From: Turritopsis dohrnii
Taxonomy: Eukaryota; Cnidaria; Hydrozoa; Anthoathecata; Oceaniidae
Reading direction: 5' to 3'
Assembly: GCA_027922465.2 (NCBI GenBank)
Contig: BQMF02000029.1
Span: 868,001-932,000 of the forward strand
Length of the DNA stretch: 64,000 nucleotides
The notes beneath the pieces were generated by a model, which was not told where the DNA came from, ran no database searches, and saw only the letters and a list, made by a program, of their open reading frames with translations. The first letter of the stretch is position 1, and each line of letters begins with the position of its first letter. Shown here in pieces: positions 47,330-60,489 of this stretch. The position numbers and the translations under genes are program-made.

Positions 47330-48230
47330 TTTATGACGTCATTTCTATTGTTTGGAAGAGAACAAGGGTGAAGGGAGATCAAAAAATTCATATGAATGTT
47401 TTTGTAAAACTTTGCACAGTAACAAATATATACATATAATATATATATAAACACAATAATAATTGTTCATATGAAACAATGGTTAAAAAGTTTTGCAATA
47501 CAACAAATAGTTTCATAAGTAGTGTAATCATGTGGCATAACATAGCGGTGGCGGTATTTCAAAACCAACTTGGAATATGCAAACCAAATAGATCTGAACT
47601 TAAACAGATGAAAATCTGCACAAAACTTTGTTACTTTTTGTTATCTCTTAAGCCTAAGTCACACTGATGCTAATATACCTTTCAAAAAGTGTAAATAAGG
47701 CTTAACAAGTTATATCAAAATGTTTTTGCAACAAACAAAAGAAATGTGTGAAAAATCCATTAGAAATCAGCGTTTCAAACTTTGATTCGAAATTAAAAAT
47801 AGCCGAAGACTACTTAAAAAAAAACAAGAAAAAAATATATAAAGGTTTTATTGATCATGATCACACCAGGTTTGGAGGACAGAAAGAAGGAAAAAAACAA
47901 AGAACGATAATTTGGAGGCTCTCTTGCATACACAGAAATCCAATTATAATCCAGTTATTAGTTATAAGTTATAAGAGAAATCTAAGCGCGCTTGCTTGCG
48001 TGAGAATGTTTTTAAGCGTCTGACCTCATTGAGTGCCGAATGTGGAAGGACACAAGAAACAATACAAGAAACAGGGAAAAAGGGGAAGTTCGGTCTAATT
48101 TTTCACTTTTCATTTTTTCGTTTTCACTTGTAATGCTTTGAAAGGTTAAAAAAACACTTTTTGAACTTTTGAAAATGCACAAATATCAAATAAACAATAC
48201 CTTATTGAAATTGTCGAAATTAAGAATATA
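47330..48230. other. No gene seen
   Basis: AT-rich sequence without credible exon. The 91-codon frame at 47748-48023 is lysine-rich by composition and has no recognisable domain. Confidence 0.4.
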
Positions 48231-48234
48231 TTGG

Positions 48235-48563
48235 ATCCCACGACAACCCTTACATTATTTATTATTTGTTTACGAATGTTTACCCAGGATAACCTCTTCA
48301 GTTCCTTAAGGTACTGTTATCAACGAGGGTCCTGCGAAGGAGGTCCTAGAGTATTTAATGCTCCCATTTGGGCTACAGAGGCTGTAATGACAGAAACGGC
48401 TCAATTAGACAACCATCCTTGAAATCATTCCTACTCTCTGGCTGAGTGCCAAGCAGAGAGGAATGATTCACACTGTTATAGTCGCTGACATGACTCGGTC
48501 GGGGATTGAACCCGTACCTCCCGAACAGGAAGCGAGCACTCAACCACAAGGCTACCAGTCACT
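48235..48563 (-). mobile_element. tRNA-derived SINE
   Basis: On the minus strand, ACTGGTAGCCTTGTGGTTGA starts a tRNA-like head with the A box (48536-48554) and B box GGTTCAATCCC (48502-48512). A body about 250 bp long follows, ending near the ATAATAAATAATG run at about 48250. It is a typical pol III SINE of a different family from that at 6297. Confidence 0.65.
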
Positions 48564-48569
48564 AACTAC

Positions 48570-49880
48570 AACTCAGCTTAGGGGTGTTTGTGAAAACTTG
48601 CCAGGTAAATTTTATTCAAATCTTATCATTTATTTGGAACATGTTTTGTCAAATAAGACTCGTCACAACGTTCTTTAAACTGTCACAAGAGTAATCCTAG
48701 TCGTATCACGTGTAAATATTTCTCGCAGTCATACTCCATTATCACAGGATTTTTCTACATTTTGAAGAATATATCTTTCAAATAGAAAATTATACAACAT
48801 AGCTACTACATACTGTGTTTTTTGGGATAAAGTGTGTTTAAAAATACCCTGCCTTTTTGTTAAGGTTTTGATTAAGTATTTAATTTTCCGTTTATTTCAG
48901 CAAAGATTTTGAAATATTTCTGAAACTTTAAAACAGTAGCTCAGATTTATCAAAGCATATGCGTCTGCATTTGTTACACACAGCATTTTTTATTATTTTA
49001 AGCATTATGTTTAACTAATAAGTCTTAAATGGTACATGAAATTCATAGTTCAAAAGAAAGCGTAGTAAGTTATTGCTGTGAAAAGTCAAACTTTTCATTT
49101 AAAAGTAAAACGAATTTTGCACAAATCAAGGCCTGTGATTCGTACTTGCTCATCATACTTGTATGAATACAAGATATCCTGTAGCTAGAGTTAATGAGGA
49201 GGTATTCTTTCAACCTGTGTTTGAGAAGCAGGAACGTCATGTACGGTGACATTTCATGAGCTTTCATCTGCTTTTATCTGTTGATAACTATTTTTTTCTC
49301 AAGCCACACAAAAATATACCTTAAAACAAAAAACGACAATTTTCATACTCGGGTTTAATACCATTTAGATCCAATGAAGAACTGGTTAATTTTGAAAGTA
49401 GGACATGAAAAAAAAACAACAGATGCAGTGTGGAAAGATATTTAATTACATCGATATAATTTAATCATTTAGTCATTTAGAGTCGCTCTTAGGACCGTTG
49501 CATACTTAATTTAGGAAGAAACAAACCACAGTTTATAATGCAGTCATTTAAAGCAAACATACCGCACTAAGAGCATTATTCCTAGGCCGGCTTACGACAC
49601 TATTACTAGAGAGTATTAATAGAGAGCGGCTCCAACCAGTCAATAACTAACTTAAGTTACAAACACATAAATCAGAATAACTGAAACACAGAGTATATTA
49701 TTTAGTGCACATTTTGACATGAATGTGTACACATGTATTATTTTTTACCCTGTAACAAAAACGTGATTTTCACACACGTAAAACCCTGAATTGACTTTAT
49801 ACAATGAACATTTTATGGTTGTGGGTACCTTGAGTAATTATTTGGAAGCAAACTTCACGATGATGGTATATATTGTTTTC
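48570..49880. other. No gene seen; upstream of the lectin exons
   Basis: AT-rich. The first exon(s) of the C-type lectin gene, with the signal peptide, should lie here or further left, but I cannot pick one with confidence. Confidence 0.4.
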
Positions 49881-49883
49881 AGG

Positions 49884-52800
49884 GAGCTTTTGCAGAAGGA
49901 CAGGAGAATGCTATATGTACCTTGATACTGCTAGACCATGGGATGAATCAGAGACAGAATGTAGAAAATTTGGAATGCGACTCACAACATTAGCATCGGA
50001 AGATGAACAAAACTTTGTATTAAGTTTTGCATCATCACCAGAATTTTGGATTGGATTAAAGGATGATTACAGAACATGGAATATTGGTATCGATTCTAAT
50101 TTTTTTTTAGTCCAACTTTTGGTAGGTGTAAATAAAAAACAACTTTGGGTGCATTGAGTGATAGCCAGTCTAGATTTTTAGACTGATATTTTTGGTATTT
50201 TTTAGGAGGCTCAGTAGACCCAGCAGGCATTTCAACGTTGTATCAACGTTGTGTTGAAGTTGATGTCCAACGTTGAACAAACGTTGATTCACAGTTGAAA
50301 ATAAAACAAAATCCGACGTCAGATTTTCAACGTTGAAACCACGTCAGATTACAACGTTATAGCAACGTTGAAACAACGTCGAATAACGTTGTTTCAACGT
50401 TGTTTCAACGTTGATAATGCTAAAATTCAGCTAAAAATAGCTTCGTTTCACTTTATTGTCTGAACTGGTAGCCGAGTAGATGATTCGTAATTTAATGTTG
50501 TTATTGACACAGATTTTCATCTTTAACAAAGTGGACAGCGGCTAACCCAAGGAACTAACCGACACACAAAAAACAATCTTATTGTCACGCTGAAATTCTT
50601 TTGTCTTATTATAAGAACATATTCACAATAATACTTAATCAATATCTTTCCACATCATACAATAACTACCACTTAAATAAATAGATAAAATTTAATCATG
50701 TTGTAAGTCGTCGTCGTCCATATCATTTTCCGCGTCGTCTCCTTCATCATTTGCAGCCTTATCTGAGATGGATTCCCGTGTCTTTCGGCCTCCACCGTCC
50801 ATGCGGTCTGGCGCATATTTCAGCTGGTCCATAATCACTAGACGAACCTTTGCTTTGGTAACTTTCTTGAAAGTATCCATTACAGCGGCTAAAATAAAAG
50901 TACTTTTAAGTGATGCAGTCCAATTCATATGGTCATTCAGATCGATAATTATTTTAACCTTCTCTTATACTTTAAATCAAGTTAATGAATCTCACTTGTA
51001 ATCGCATCATATCAATAAGTTTCTTCAAAGGATTCTTTTTTGACCGCCTTACGTTTTGGCCCACTTTTTTCTAAATTGTTCGACAGGATTTCGAACAATT
51101 TAGAAAAAATAATTATAGCAGACGGTTTCTACTTGTGGTTGCTTTCGAACTAACTGCAGTATTGTTAATCTCCCATTGAATATGAAAACCAGCTAAGTAA
51201 GTTTAAGTTTATATGTAGAATTTTATAATCGAAATATTTGTAGCAGAAATTGTTCTCCTCTGAAATTTTCGATCGAAAAATTTCGATTAAAAGTGACTGT
51301 AGTTGTTGTGTTGCGCAAAAAAACTACTCAGTTGTATAATAGGAAATATAAGTCGCATTTCGGTCTCAAAAGTTGTAAGGGAAATCTTATAATTTGACCA
51401 TGAACATCTTCAATTCATAATAGGTACAAAAAAGTTCTTTTGTGGTGTTAAACTCAATTCTCTCCTGCTTTAAGGACAAAATCTATCTGAGTATCAGATT
51501 GATGATAGTTATACAATGTAATTATTTAAAATGATATATTTTTCTTATGGTTATCTCTATGTACACACAATAATAAAATTTCACAACTTTATAGGGAAAT
51601 AGTTGCATATTTTTATGAATCCTGTTTAACATTTGATCTAAAATAATACACAGTGACGACAACTAAAACACAAAAATTACTGTAGTGGAATTTTCTTTTT
51701 GTAAAAGTTTCTCTACTTCAGGTCTATTCTTCTCAAAATTACAATTTCAAGGTATATTTCCAGTTTTTCTGATACTTTTTCATTAACATTGCAATATCTC
51801 TTGTTCTGAAAAACATTCTTAAGTGTATAAGAATCTTAGTGGAAGCAAATTCAAATTTCAAAAATTCTCTAAAATGTCAAATGTTTGTAATCAGATACCA
51901 CCAACAAAACGTAATTAATTATAATTAACTAGGATTCATCGATATGGAAAACATATACTTTATGTTTTTGTTTTGTGTTTTCTTTTATAATGAAACACAG
52001 CAACCTGCTAAACACCGACAACGATAGCTCTCCTAGCATATTCAACATCAATTTTTAATTTGAAACAAAATTTACAAAAGATACATACCACACATTCATG
52101 GCCTTGCCGCTTGGTGAATCTTTCTGAAGTGCGTGTGCAATTCAATTTCATTGGATTATTTCATAATTTGGCGGGAAAGCAACCAAAAAACCGCGCGCAC
52201 ATCGAAAAGTACATCAACAACCAAAAACAAAATGTAAAGATATAGAAAGTTAAGGGATAGATGTACAAGCAAAAAATATGTCCATATAGAAATATAGACA
52301 ATGAAACTATGTGATAAAAACAGGAAATGCTTTTTTCAAAAAGAGATCAGCTTTTGCTCTCTTCCACTCATCTTAGACACGAAATCTCTACCCTCTCAAA
52401 AGTCTTTCAGGGAGTAAAAAGACACAAGTCTTCGACCATGACTAAAACGAACTTGATCTAACGTTGTTTGATCAACATCAGAAAACCGACATTACTTCAA
52501 CGTTATTCTAATGTCATTTATCCAACGTTAAAATTCCAACTTTACTTCAACGTTATTCTAATGTCACTTATCCAACGTTGGAATTCCAACGTTACTTCAA
52601 CGTTATTCTAATGTCGCTTATCCAACGTTGGAATTCCAACGTTACTTCAACGTTATTCTAATGTCGTTTATCCAACGTTGGAATTCCAACGTTGCTGCAA
52701 CGTTGTTATAACGTTATCCAACGTTGCAACTTCCAACCAACGTTGATACAACGTTGAAATGCCTACTGGGGAGTGGACCTCATGGAACCATGGAGAACCA

Positions 52801-55800
52801 GGCTTACCTTCTGGTTCTGGTCAATGTATCTTGTTCTATGGGACAGGTTGGAATGATGCAAAATGTACTTTAAACAAACATGCCGTTTGTAAAAACATTC
52901 CAAGTAAGATTTTTCTTAATGATTTGCGCGGAATATTTAGTATTCTGACAAACTCTTTTCAAGTGAAACTCATAATTGTGTTGTAAGTATTTCTTGAATA
53001 ATGGTATATTTGAATGACTTGGCCAAACTGCAGGATTGTCAAAAGTTTGATTCGATGTTAACACGTGATCTATATTTCTTTAAGATTGAACTAATTTTCT
53101 TTATAATACATTTACAATGTTCGTATCTGTCAAATCAAAATCGTAATAGCGAATTTTTTCTAAATTAAGGATTTACATGTTATGATAGGGGCGTAGCAAG
53201 ACATTTTGAGTTGGGGGGGCTCAATAAATCTCTATTGTTGAAAGAGGCCCCACCATGGTTGGGGCCGTTGCGCCAAGAAATTTTTTGAAAAATACTACCT
53301 CTAGATTGCCTTTAAAAGCACTCAAAATCTATAATTTCAACATGATTTTCAACTTTTAGGAAAGGCAAAAACAAATTTCTCATAATTGACAAAAAAGTTG
53401 GGGGGGCTCAAGCCCCCAAGCCCCCCCTAATTCTACGTCCTTGTATGAATACATTCAAGCATCAACGTCAATAGCGACAACCATTCAAGGTATTGTAGTT
53501 CTATCTTAGTTCGCAATTTTGGATGATTTTGTTTGGTTGAACCAGTATGAATGATAAATGAGGAAATGCTTCATGTCGAAACATTTTGTAATATCACCAC
53601 TTTTCGTTATTTCATTTGAAGCATAGTCAAAAGAAAATACCCGGTATTTTCCATTGACTATATTTTCTATTGACTATATTTAATTCTGGCTATCCCTTAT
53701 CTTATTGCGTCACTTATTCTTTTTGTAAGAGATTGAATGTTGCTTGTTGAATTTGTGTATCAGAGAATTATTTATTTCGTTTCCCACCTCAATAATTAAG
53801 TTGTCATTTCATCTAAACGATACTTTGCTCTATTAGCCAGCTACTTTATTTCGAGTATGAAAACTATCGTTATTTATTTTATTTTTTTCTGCGGACAGTG
53901 TCAGCATTGGGTATCTCTCATTTAGCATAATATAAAATAATAACAGAATGAGGAACTTAATATCATCAAAATGGCAAACAAACGAAGTAACAAAATGATT
54001 GACTGTTTCATGGAGATCCCCTCATAAGAAACTGCAGATTCATTTTCACAACCTTTATAACAATGCATACTATTGCATAAACTTGTTGCAGAACATTGTC
54101 TTTACCCATTTTTCCTGTTAATTCGATTGCCAGTTATTTCACTAAACTCTTCCCAGTAAGGAATAGGATTATAATGTATTGATGTAGTAATCTGACCGTT
54201 GTACTTGTTTTTCATTGAGAAGCTATGGTTATGAATATAGATTGTTGCAATTTTTGCAAATTAAACTTTTCTAAGACGAACAACCTTATTACAAGAAATG
54301 TGTAAAGCAAGTAATTAACGGGTCAAAAAATTAACGAGATCAGAAATTAACGCGAATAGTCGTCAAGATTTCATGTAATAAGGTAGTAAGTATGTACTAT
54401 AGTTGTGATATAATTGGATACAGCTCATGTCGACAGAAGGAAAAATGAACAAGAGGGCCTGAGGCCTGAAGTCAGCGCTTTTAGGAAAGTTGAAGAGTGA
54501 TGGATTCTAAAGCAAAATCGAAAACCTTTTTGCTCACCAGAAAGCTCGAAATAGGAATTTTTGAGATACAACTAGTGTGACAGTGAATAAGAAACCCCAG
54601 TTCAAATCTGAAACAGATATTGGGTTCATAAAGCAATATATATCATTGTAGTAAAATTTAATTCAAAACAATCATAGATATTAAATATACACCTTATCAC
54701 TCAAATACTTATGAATGCACCATTAATGTCTACACATAAAACTAATGGAAACAACAGGACATGAGGCCTGAAAGTTAGTGATTTCAGCAAAGTTGAAAAA
54801 TGTTGGACTATGAAGCAAAATTGAAAAACACTTATGCAGCAGGAAGGTCAAAATAGTGGCAGCGATTCAGAGAACAACACATTCCAGTTGAAAAAGCAGA
54901 CAGGTACCCTCTCAAAATTGAGTGCATATACAAGCATCATTACAACAAAACTTAATTCAATAAAAACTTTATCAAAAAAAATAAAGATACGAAGCATTCA
55001 CTCAAATATTTATTAATGTCTTATTTGTATATACCTGTATATGTAAAATTAAGTTTATATAAAAAAGACTTTCATGTAGGGGTTTTCTCTTATAAGTTAC
55101 TTATAAGAGATCTTTTCCAAACAAAATTTATGACTTTTTCTCAATTGAAGTGATTACAAATCTGATTTCGATTAAAAAAGTTTGTATTAAAGTCAAAATA
55201 AGTTACTAAGTCTTCAAATAAGCTGTTTTTGAGTATATATACTTCAAAAGATTTTATTCAGACCTTGTGTTATATGATCACGAAAAGTTCAAAAGTAAAC
55301 CTCTACCTATGCAGATGATTCCGAAAAGGAATGACTGTAAATCTATGACAATATTAAAAAATACTGTGCTCGTATGCGTGACAATGTGTCTTTCACACAT
55401 TTTTGTTGTACTTCATTGAAAATAAAAAAGTAAGCACAACAACTGCTTATTATTTGAGATTAAGAAAATAAGGAATTGCTGGCCAAGCAGAGAAACAGAA
55501 TAAAACATAAAAAACAACAACAAATTCGCAAAGGCTTTCGATTTAAAAATCATCATCAGTGCTGATGTAAAAATGAAAAAAATGAAAAAAAGGAAATTTA
55601 TCTATGATGAATAATAATTTTTTACATTCATGCAATCATAAAAGATTATACGAAACATGGGTGACAAGACAAGACTATGAAAGAAATAAAAAATTGACTT
55701 ATAATGATTTCATAGGGAATTTGTTCATTAAAATACTCAATAGACATTCTGGATTTCAAGTGATAATTAGGGTTTGTAAACATTATGCGTCCATTGCTTG

Positions 55801-55953
55801 ATAATACGTGCATTACATTATAACGAACACAGAATATTGTTGATTAGTTCAATTTTTAGTGTAGCACACAAATGCACCTTCACAGAGGTAACTACAAAAT
55901 TTCTTATATTATACACTTTGGAGATGTTGTCTGTTTAGGTTACTACAGATTTC

Positions 55954-55985
<32 letters not shown>

Positions 55986-58900
55986 AAACTCTTCTAAGTT
56001 GACGGATGTAACTATATAATAGATTACAAAAAATAACATCAACATTATGTAATGGAATGCATCAAAGCATAGGCCATTGCTTGGCTCGTTGGAGGTAGCA
56101 GAGCTCACATATTTCCTGACCAATTTAATAACACAAAACACAAAATCAGCACTAAGTAGCCAGCAAGGAAACTCAGCAGTATATAATCACAGTATCACTT
56201 ATAATAAAGATCATAATTATTGAGAATTGCATTGCTTCTCTGTTTCCAGAAACGTAAACTCCTCTTTATTTTTATGGAGGCTGCACTCACCCTGATAAAG
56301 TAGTTGTAATTATCAATCAATAAGCAATTCTTAATTAAGCCACAATCAACAAATAGTCTCTATTCCAGCCTTAAAATTATGGCTTGTGTTTTAAGTGGTA
56401 TCAGACTACAACTGGGAACAAAAATTTATGGACTTACAGACGGACGGACGGACGAACACAAATGCTAATAAAAGATCAGCTGCTGCCGCGCTGAACAATA
56501 AACTGCTCAGGAGTACTTTTATCTAACACATTCAAACGATGAAAATTAATATTGTTTGAGAGAACGAAGATGTTGCTTACAAACTCGAGTAGCTAAAGTA
56601 AGTATACGCGGTTATCACATGATGTTGTCACATTGAAAAAATCATAAAGTCTTTCTATCAATGAAAAAATATCATGCTAAAAGATTTTCTATTGGTAATG
56701 CTTTATACAGTGAACAAATATAAGATACAAAATGTAAGACGAAAACATCACTTCTTTAAACGTCAACGATTGAAAATTTTTCATCTTGGATTTTGACGCT
56801 ACTAAAAGATCCATGCGCTAATTCGAGAAAGAGGACACCGTATTCAGATATTTTCTCGTGTTCGACTGTTTATCGGGATGGTTTGTTGCATTTTTGCATA
56901 TGCAATTCCTTCACGTTTCCAAAACTTTAACCAAAATGAAAATATACGATGAAGTGAGAATAAAACTTGTGTTGGACATAATAGGTGTAGACGGTAGATT
57001 CCTAATAAAATCCTCACTTTCTCATTTTAGTGCAACAAGAAGCGACTGAAACATCAGTGACAAAGTCATCTACAATAACGAGCTCTTCTCCAGAATTGTT
57101 ATCTTCTACAGGGGGTAGCACTATATCTTTTAGTAATAGAAGAAAAAACATATGAAAAATTGCTTTAACTTTTAGTTTTTTCATGTTCCCTTTACACTGC
57201 AAAGAATTTTCATGTTTTAGAGCATGCTATTTTTGGAGCAGGCAACAATTTGTTAATGTTTGGTGATTTACATTTATACTACAAAAATTGGCAGATCAAT
57301 GCTTCAAATCATATGCTTATCTTGATACTTTGTTCGATCCAAGACTAACTAAGAATGAAAACTTTACTTATATTATAAGGATTTGAACAGGCCCTTTATT
57401 CCAATGTTAAGACATGAATTTCAATGTTGGAAAGCTTGAAATAGTGTTACCATCCAAAATTCGATGCTGTTCATAATAGATTCCAGTTCTAAGTCAATAC
57501 ATTTGGCACCATCTGTAACGAGCTATTCGAAGACTGAGCAAATATCTACAGTAATTACAACCCAAGGTACATAGGTTAAATTGTATTTCGCCTTATGTCA
57601 ACAAAATATGTTAGACAATTATGATTGACCCATGCTGATAGTCAGAAAGGTAAATAGAAAAATTAACACATAAGTTTTATTTGTCAATAAAACTACATTA
57701 AGACCGGATCCATTTTATTGCTTTATCATGCACATTATATACGAGAGTCCATATTTCGCATAGTTCTTGGAGGTGCTAGCTTTGCCGAGATTTCCTTGTC
57801 ACCATCAGTATCAAGCTCTTCACAGTCTGGAAAAATTTCTACTGTAAAAACTACACAAGGCACGTAAGTTTATTTGCAAGTATTCGATTTTAACACAGTA
57901 TCTGTTCATATCCATCATTTTAAAGTTAAAAAAATTAAAAGGAACTAAATTTGAGATTTTTAACATCATATTTCCTCTTGTTAAAATTGTCAACGTTTGG
58001 ATGTGGTGTTTAATAGAAAGCAGTGTAGAAGGTGGCCGTCCTCTTTCACGACATAAAAAGTTTTATAGCTTTTGGTGACATGAGAACCCATTGCCTATAA
58101 TCCAAGACGAATCCTGATTATGCTTTTAAAATGCACAGGAAGATGTTGGGACTCTCTAAACTGGTAGCATATGATGTGAGAATGCGAAAATATGGTTTGA
58201 ATGTTCCTGCGCAATTAATTATATATTAACTAAGTTAAAAACCTTACAGAACTGAACTTCTCATCCCCATTTCATTTCCTCTTATAGTTGCAGTATCCTC
58301 AAGTTATTTGTTATCTCCATCATTAACTCTGCAAAGTATCATTGTAAGCAAGATATCAAGCTCTGCATCAACAACAGGTGATAGTTAATCAATAGTTGTG
58401 AAATGTTTCCCCGAATATTTTAAATAAAACATCAATTCGATTTTAGGATCACCAATAGCAATTACATCACGTGGTAGTGTATCACCTTCCAAGCCATCTG
58501 CTGTAGAAACAAGTGTGCGGGTAAAAAAGGCAGCCCTTTCTAAGCGAGGTATCTGCACAATTTAACATGCTTTCGGTATTGCATATCTTTCAGCTTTAGC
58601 ATATTCCATATTAGGGACATTCGTAAAATCGACGATCCTGTCACACGACAAAAATAAATTGCTTGCGAGAATATTTTTAAAACTGTTCCATTATAAAGTT
58701 ATTTTAGAAACATCATTACTTTGCACGCTTATTTCAAATGTTGACATGAGGGTTTCTAATGACTTTGTAGGGAAAAATTCACGATCAACTTTACTAAGTT
58801 GTACAGAAACAAATAATTTCACAAATCACAAAAATATGCTAGCCGAAAGAGCTTGAAAGTGGCTTTCCATCGATGCATTTTGAAATTAGGTACATTCATT

Positions 58901-59441
58901 TAAAAAATCAGCTTTAAAATTTCAGTTTCCAACATTATGAAACACACTGTATATAATTCCCTACAAATCTATAGAAAAATAGTTTTCTCTAGACGAAACA
59001 TGAGCTGATGACCTTTCTTGTGAAACTTCACATCAGAAAGTTCTTAATGAATTTGTTTTGAATTTAAGTGACAATTCTTTGCACAAGCATGAAGTGAATG
59101 ACATGAGGTGAAAAAACTATACACTGGAAGACATCTCTTCTAGGAATAGATTAAATAAAATGCAATATATTTTCTTTTAAGCTCAACTCAATGGTCGCTT
59201 GTACATTTCTTCTCATGAACATATCAACAAAAGATTGAGTGCATCTATTATTCGTACAGAAAAGCGAGCAACCAACCGCTGGATTTGCATGAACTTATAC
59301 TGCGATAAAGAGGAAAGCTGTGAAAGTTACAATTATAATTCAGAAACCAAAGATTGCGAACTGTTAGCAACAAAGATTAGTGGTGGAAATGATAACTTGG
59401 AAAATGCAGATGGCTGGACATATTATGAAACAATGAAGTAA
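49884..59441 (+). CDS. C-type lectin / Ser-Thr-rich / PAN domain secreted or surface protein, partial 5'
   Basis: Exons seen: 49884-50086, 50206-50218 joined to 52773-52903 across an inserted transposon, 57031-57114, 57480-57566, 57764-57863, 58288-58377, 58447-58548, 59182-59441 (stop). Almost all introns are phase 1, as in modular extracellular proteins; exon 57764-57863 does not keep the phase with its best donor. The C-type lectin domain shows ECYMYLDTARPWDESETECR, FWIGLKDD, WNHGEP, GQCILF, WNDAKC and AVCKN. GEP in place of EPN or QPD leaves sugar preference open. The middle exons are short Ser/Thr-rich, mucin-like units (SSTITSSSPELLSSTG). The last exon is a PAN/Apple-like domain (CMNLYCDKEESCESYNYNSE, then DCELLATK). 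The likely role is carbohydrate binding outside the cell. The 5' end is not identified. Confidence 0.65.
50219..52770. mobile_element. 2.55-kb inverted-repeat transposon splitting the lectin exon
   Basis: The ends read CCCAGCAGGCATTTCAACGT and, inverted at the right, CCCAGTAGGCATTTCAACGT, matching for about 33 bp. The target duplication is GA (50217-50218 and 52771-52772). Removing the element plus one GA restores an open CTLD frame (GSVEWTSWNHGEP), which supports the boundaries. Both ends contain many CAACGTTG palindromes: 50225-50415 on the left and four about 58-bp tandem units at 52490-52700 on the right. No transposase is evident; one acidic exon-like frame lies inside. The superfamily is not assigned. 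A 2-bp duplication occurs in EnSpm- and ISL2EU-type elements. Confidence 0.8.
50698..50888 (-). CDS. Exon-like acidic frame inside the transposon
   Basis: On the minus strand, an acceptor TTTTATTTTAG is followed by an open frame: MDTFKKVTKAKVRLVIMDQL, then KYAPDRMDGGGRKTRES and a strongly acidic end (DEGDDAENDMDDDDLQHD) before the stop. It looks like a last coding exon. The family is unknown. It may be what remains of the element's own gene or a captured host exon. Confidence 0.35.
53187..53442. mobile_element. AGGGGCGTAG-ended MITE with G/C runs
   Basis: It begins AGGGGCGTAGCAAGACATTT with GGGGGGGCTC next, and ends GCCCCCCCTAATTCTACGTCC. The ends are thus rough inverted repeats with G/C runs, a form common in hAT-related miniature elements. 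It lies in an intron of the lectin gene. The duplication is imperfect. Confidence 0.5.
54440..54860. repeat. Direct repeat pair, about 310 bp apart
   Basis: GGCCTGAGGCCTGAAGTCAG with the following 80 bp (54453-54545) is repeated with divergence at about 54760-54855 (ATGAGGCCTGAAAGTTAGTG). It lies within the large lectin intron and is probably an old local duplication. Confidence 0.55.
55955..55981. repeat. (CA)n microsatellite
   Basis: Thirteen consecutive CA units within the large lectin intron. Confidence 0.9.
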
Positions 59442-59444
59442 ATG

Positions 59445-60180
59445 TAGATAGGACAAAAGCATTGTTGGGTTCGTAGTGGCAAATCTACCTACTTTCTACT
59501 TACAAATCTCTTACTGTTTTGGTATTTTGAGCGCAACATTTTATCCAAAGAAGTGTAAATATTTCAGAGAAGAATCATATACAACTTTTTGACATTACTT
59601 TGTCTTGTCTTACGTAATTTTGAGTATTTGTTTATTTATTGGTAATTTAAAGTTTTTTCCCGTAGTATGACATTGCACTGTAACTGCACTATCCATTTTA
59701 GTGAGCATTCTCGTAGTTCATTTGTTTCACATTCCTTACCCCGATACTTATTAACAGTATCTCTCTTAACATTCATAAGCCAATGAAGAAATGATCATCA
59801 GATCCAATTTGACAAATGAAGCAAGGGGATACTTTGCCATTACCTGCGTCTTTTTAATCAAGCTGTCAAAATGACTTGTGATCTTTTTTGCATACACTGT
59901 GAAAAATTCGCCCGGTTCCAGCCCGCTTAGCAGAGGTCCTCGGTTTACTGGGGTCTCGGCTGACTTTCATTTAGAAAAAATCTGGCTGTCACTAATATAA
60001 ACAGAAAAAAAAGCTTTCTCGACAAACCGAGGCTCCCATTTAACCGAGCTGAAACCAAACTGATTTTTCTCATTTAAACACCCCTAAGAATTGAATCAAA
60101 AGATATAATGCTTCCTGTGTATATTCAAGCGTCAGTTAGGCGTTTTTCTAAAAGTGCGAAGTACGTTATAACTCGCAAAC
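59445..60180. other. No gene seen
   Basis: Downstream of the lectin stop codon. No strong polyadenylation signal is obvious. The sequence is AT-rich without recognisable parts. Confidence 0.4.
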
Positions 60181-60489
60181 ATATATGTCGGTCAAACAAT
60201 CCGGGGTTTACGCACCAGAATGAAAGAGCACGGTAGAAAAGAAAGTCCGGTTGGAAACCATATGTTGAAATGCAACCACGCCCTTAGTATTGATGACGTA
60301 GATATTCTTTCCTCCACAACGAAATCCGTGAATCATTTAATGACATTAGAAGCTTTATTTATAAATAAAATAAAACCAACAATTAACACCAAAGATAAAT
60401 ACAGAGGTCGCACCTATTACACCGACAAATGTAGTAAACCTACGTCAAATGTAGTAAACGCTTTGAAGATTGAACTGAGCCATAATTAG
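60181..60489 (+). pseudogene. Penelope-like element, GIY-YIG endonuclease end
   Basis: The frame reads IYVGQTIRGLRTRMKEHGRK, then SPVGNHMLKC and EALFINKIKPTINTKDKYRG, the pattern of the C-terminal GIY-YIG nuclease of Penelope-like retroelements (YVGQT-x-R-x-L-x-x-R-x-x-E-H; x-V-x-x-H-x-x-x-C; E-x-x-x-I). The reverse transcriptase that should precede it is absent. The last codons are followed at once by the tandem repeats at 60478-60970, which may be the element's 3' region. Confidence 0.7.
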
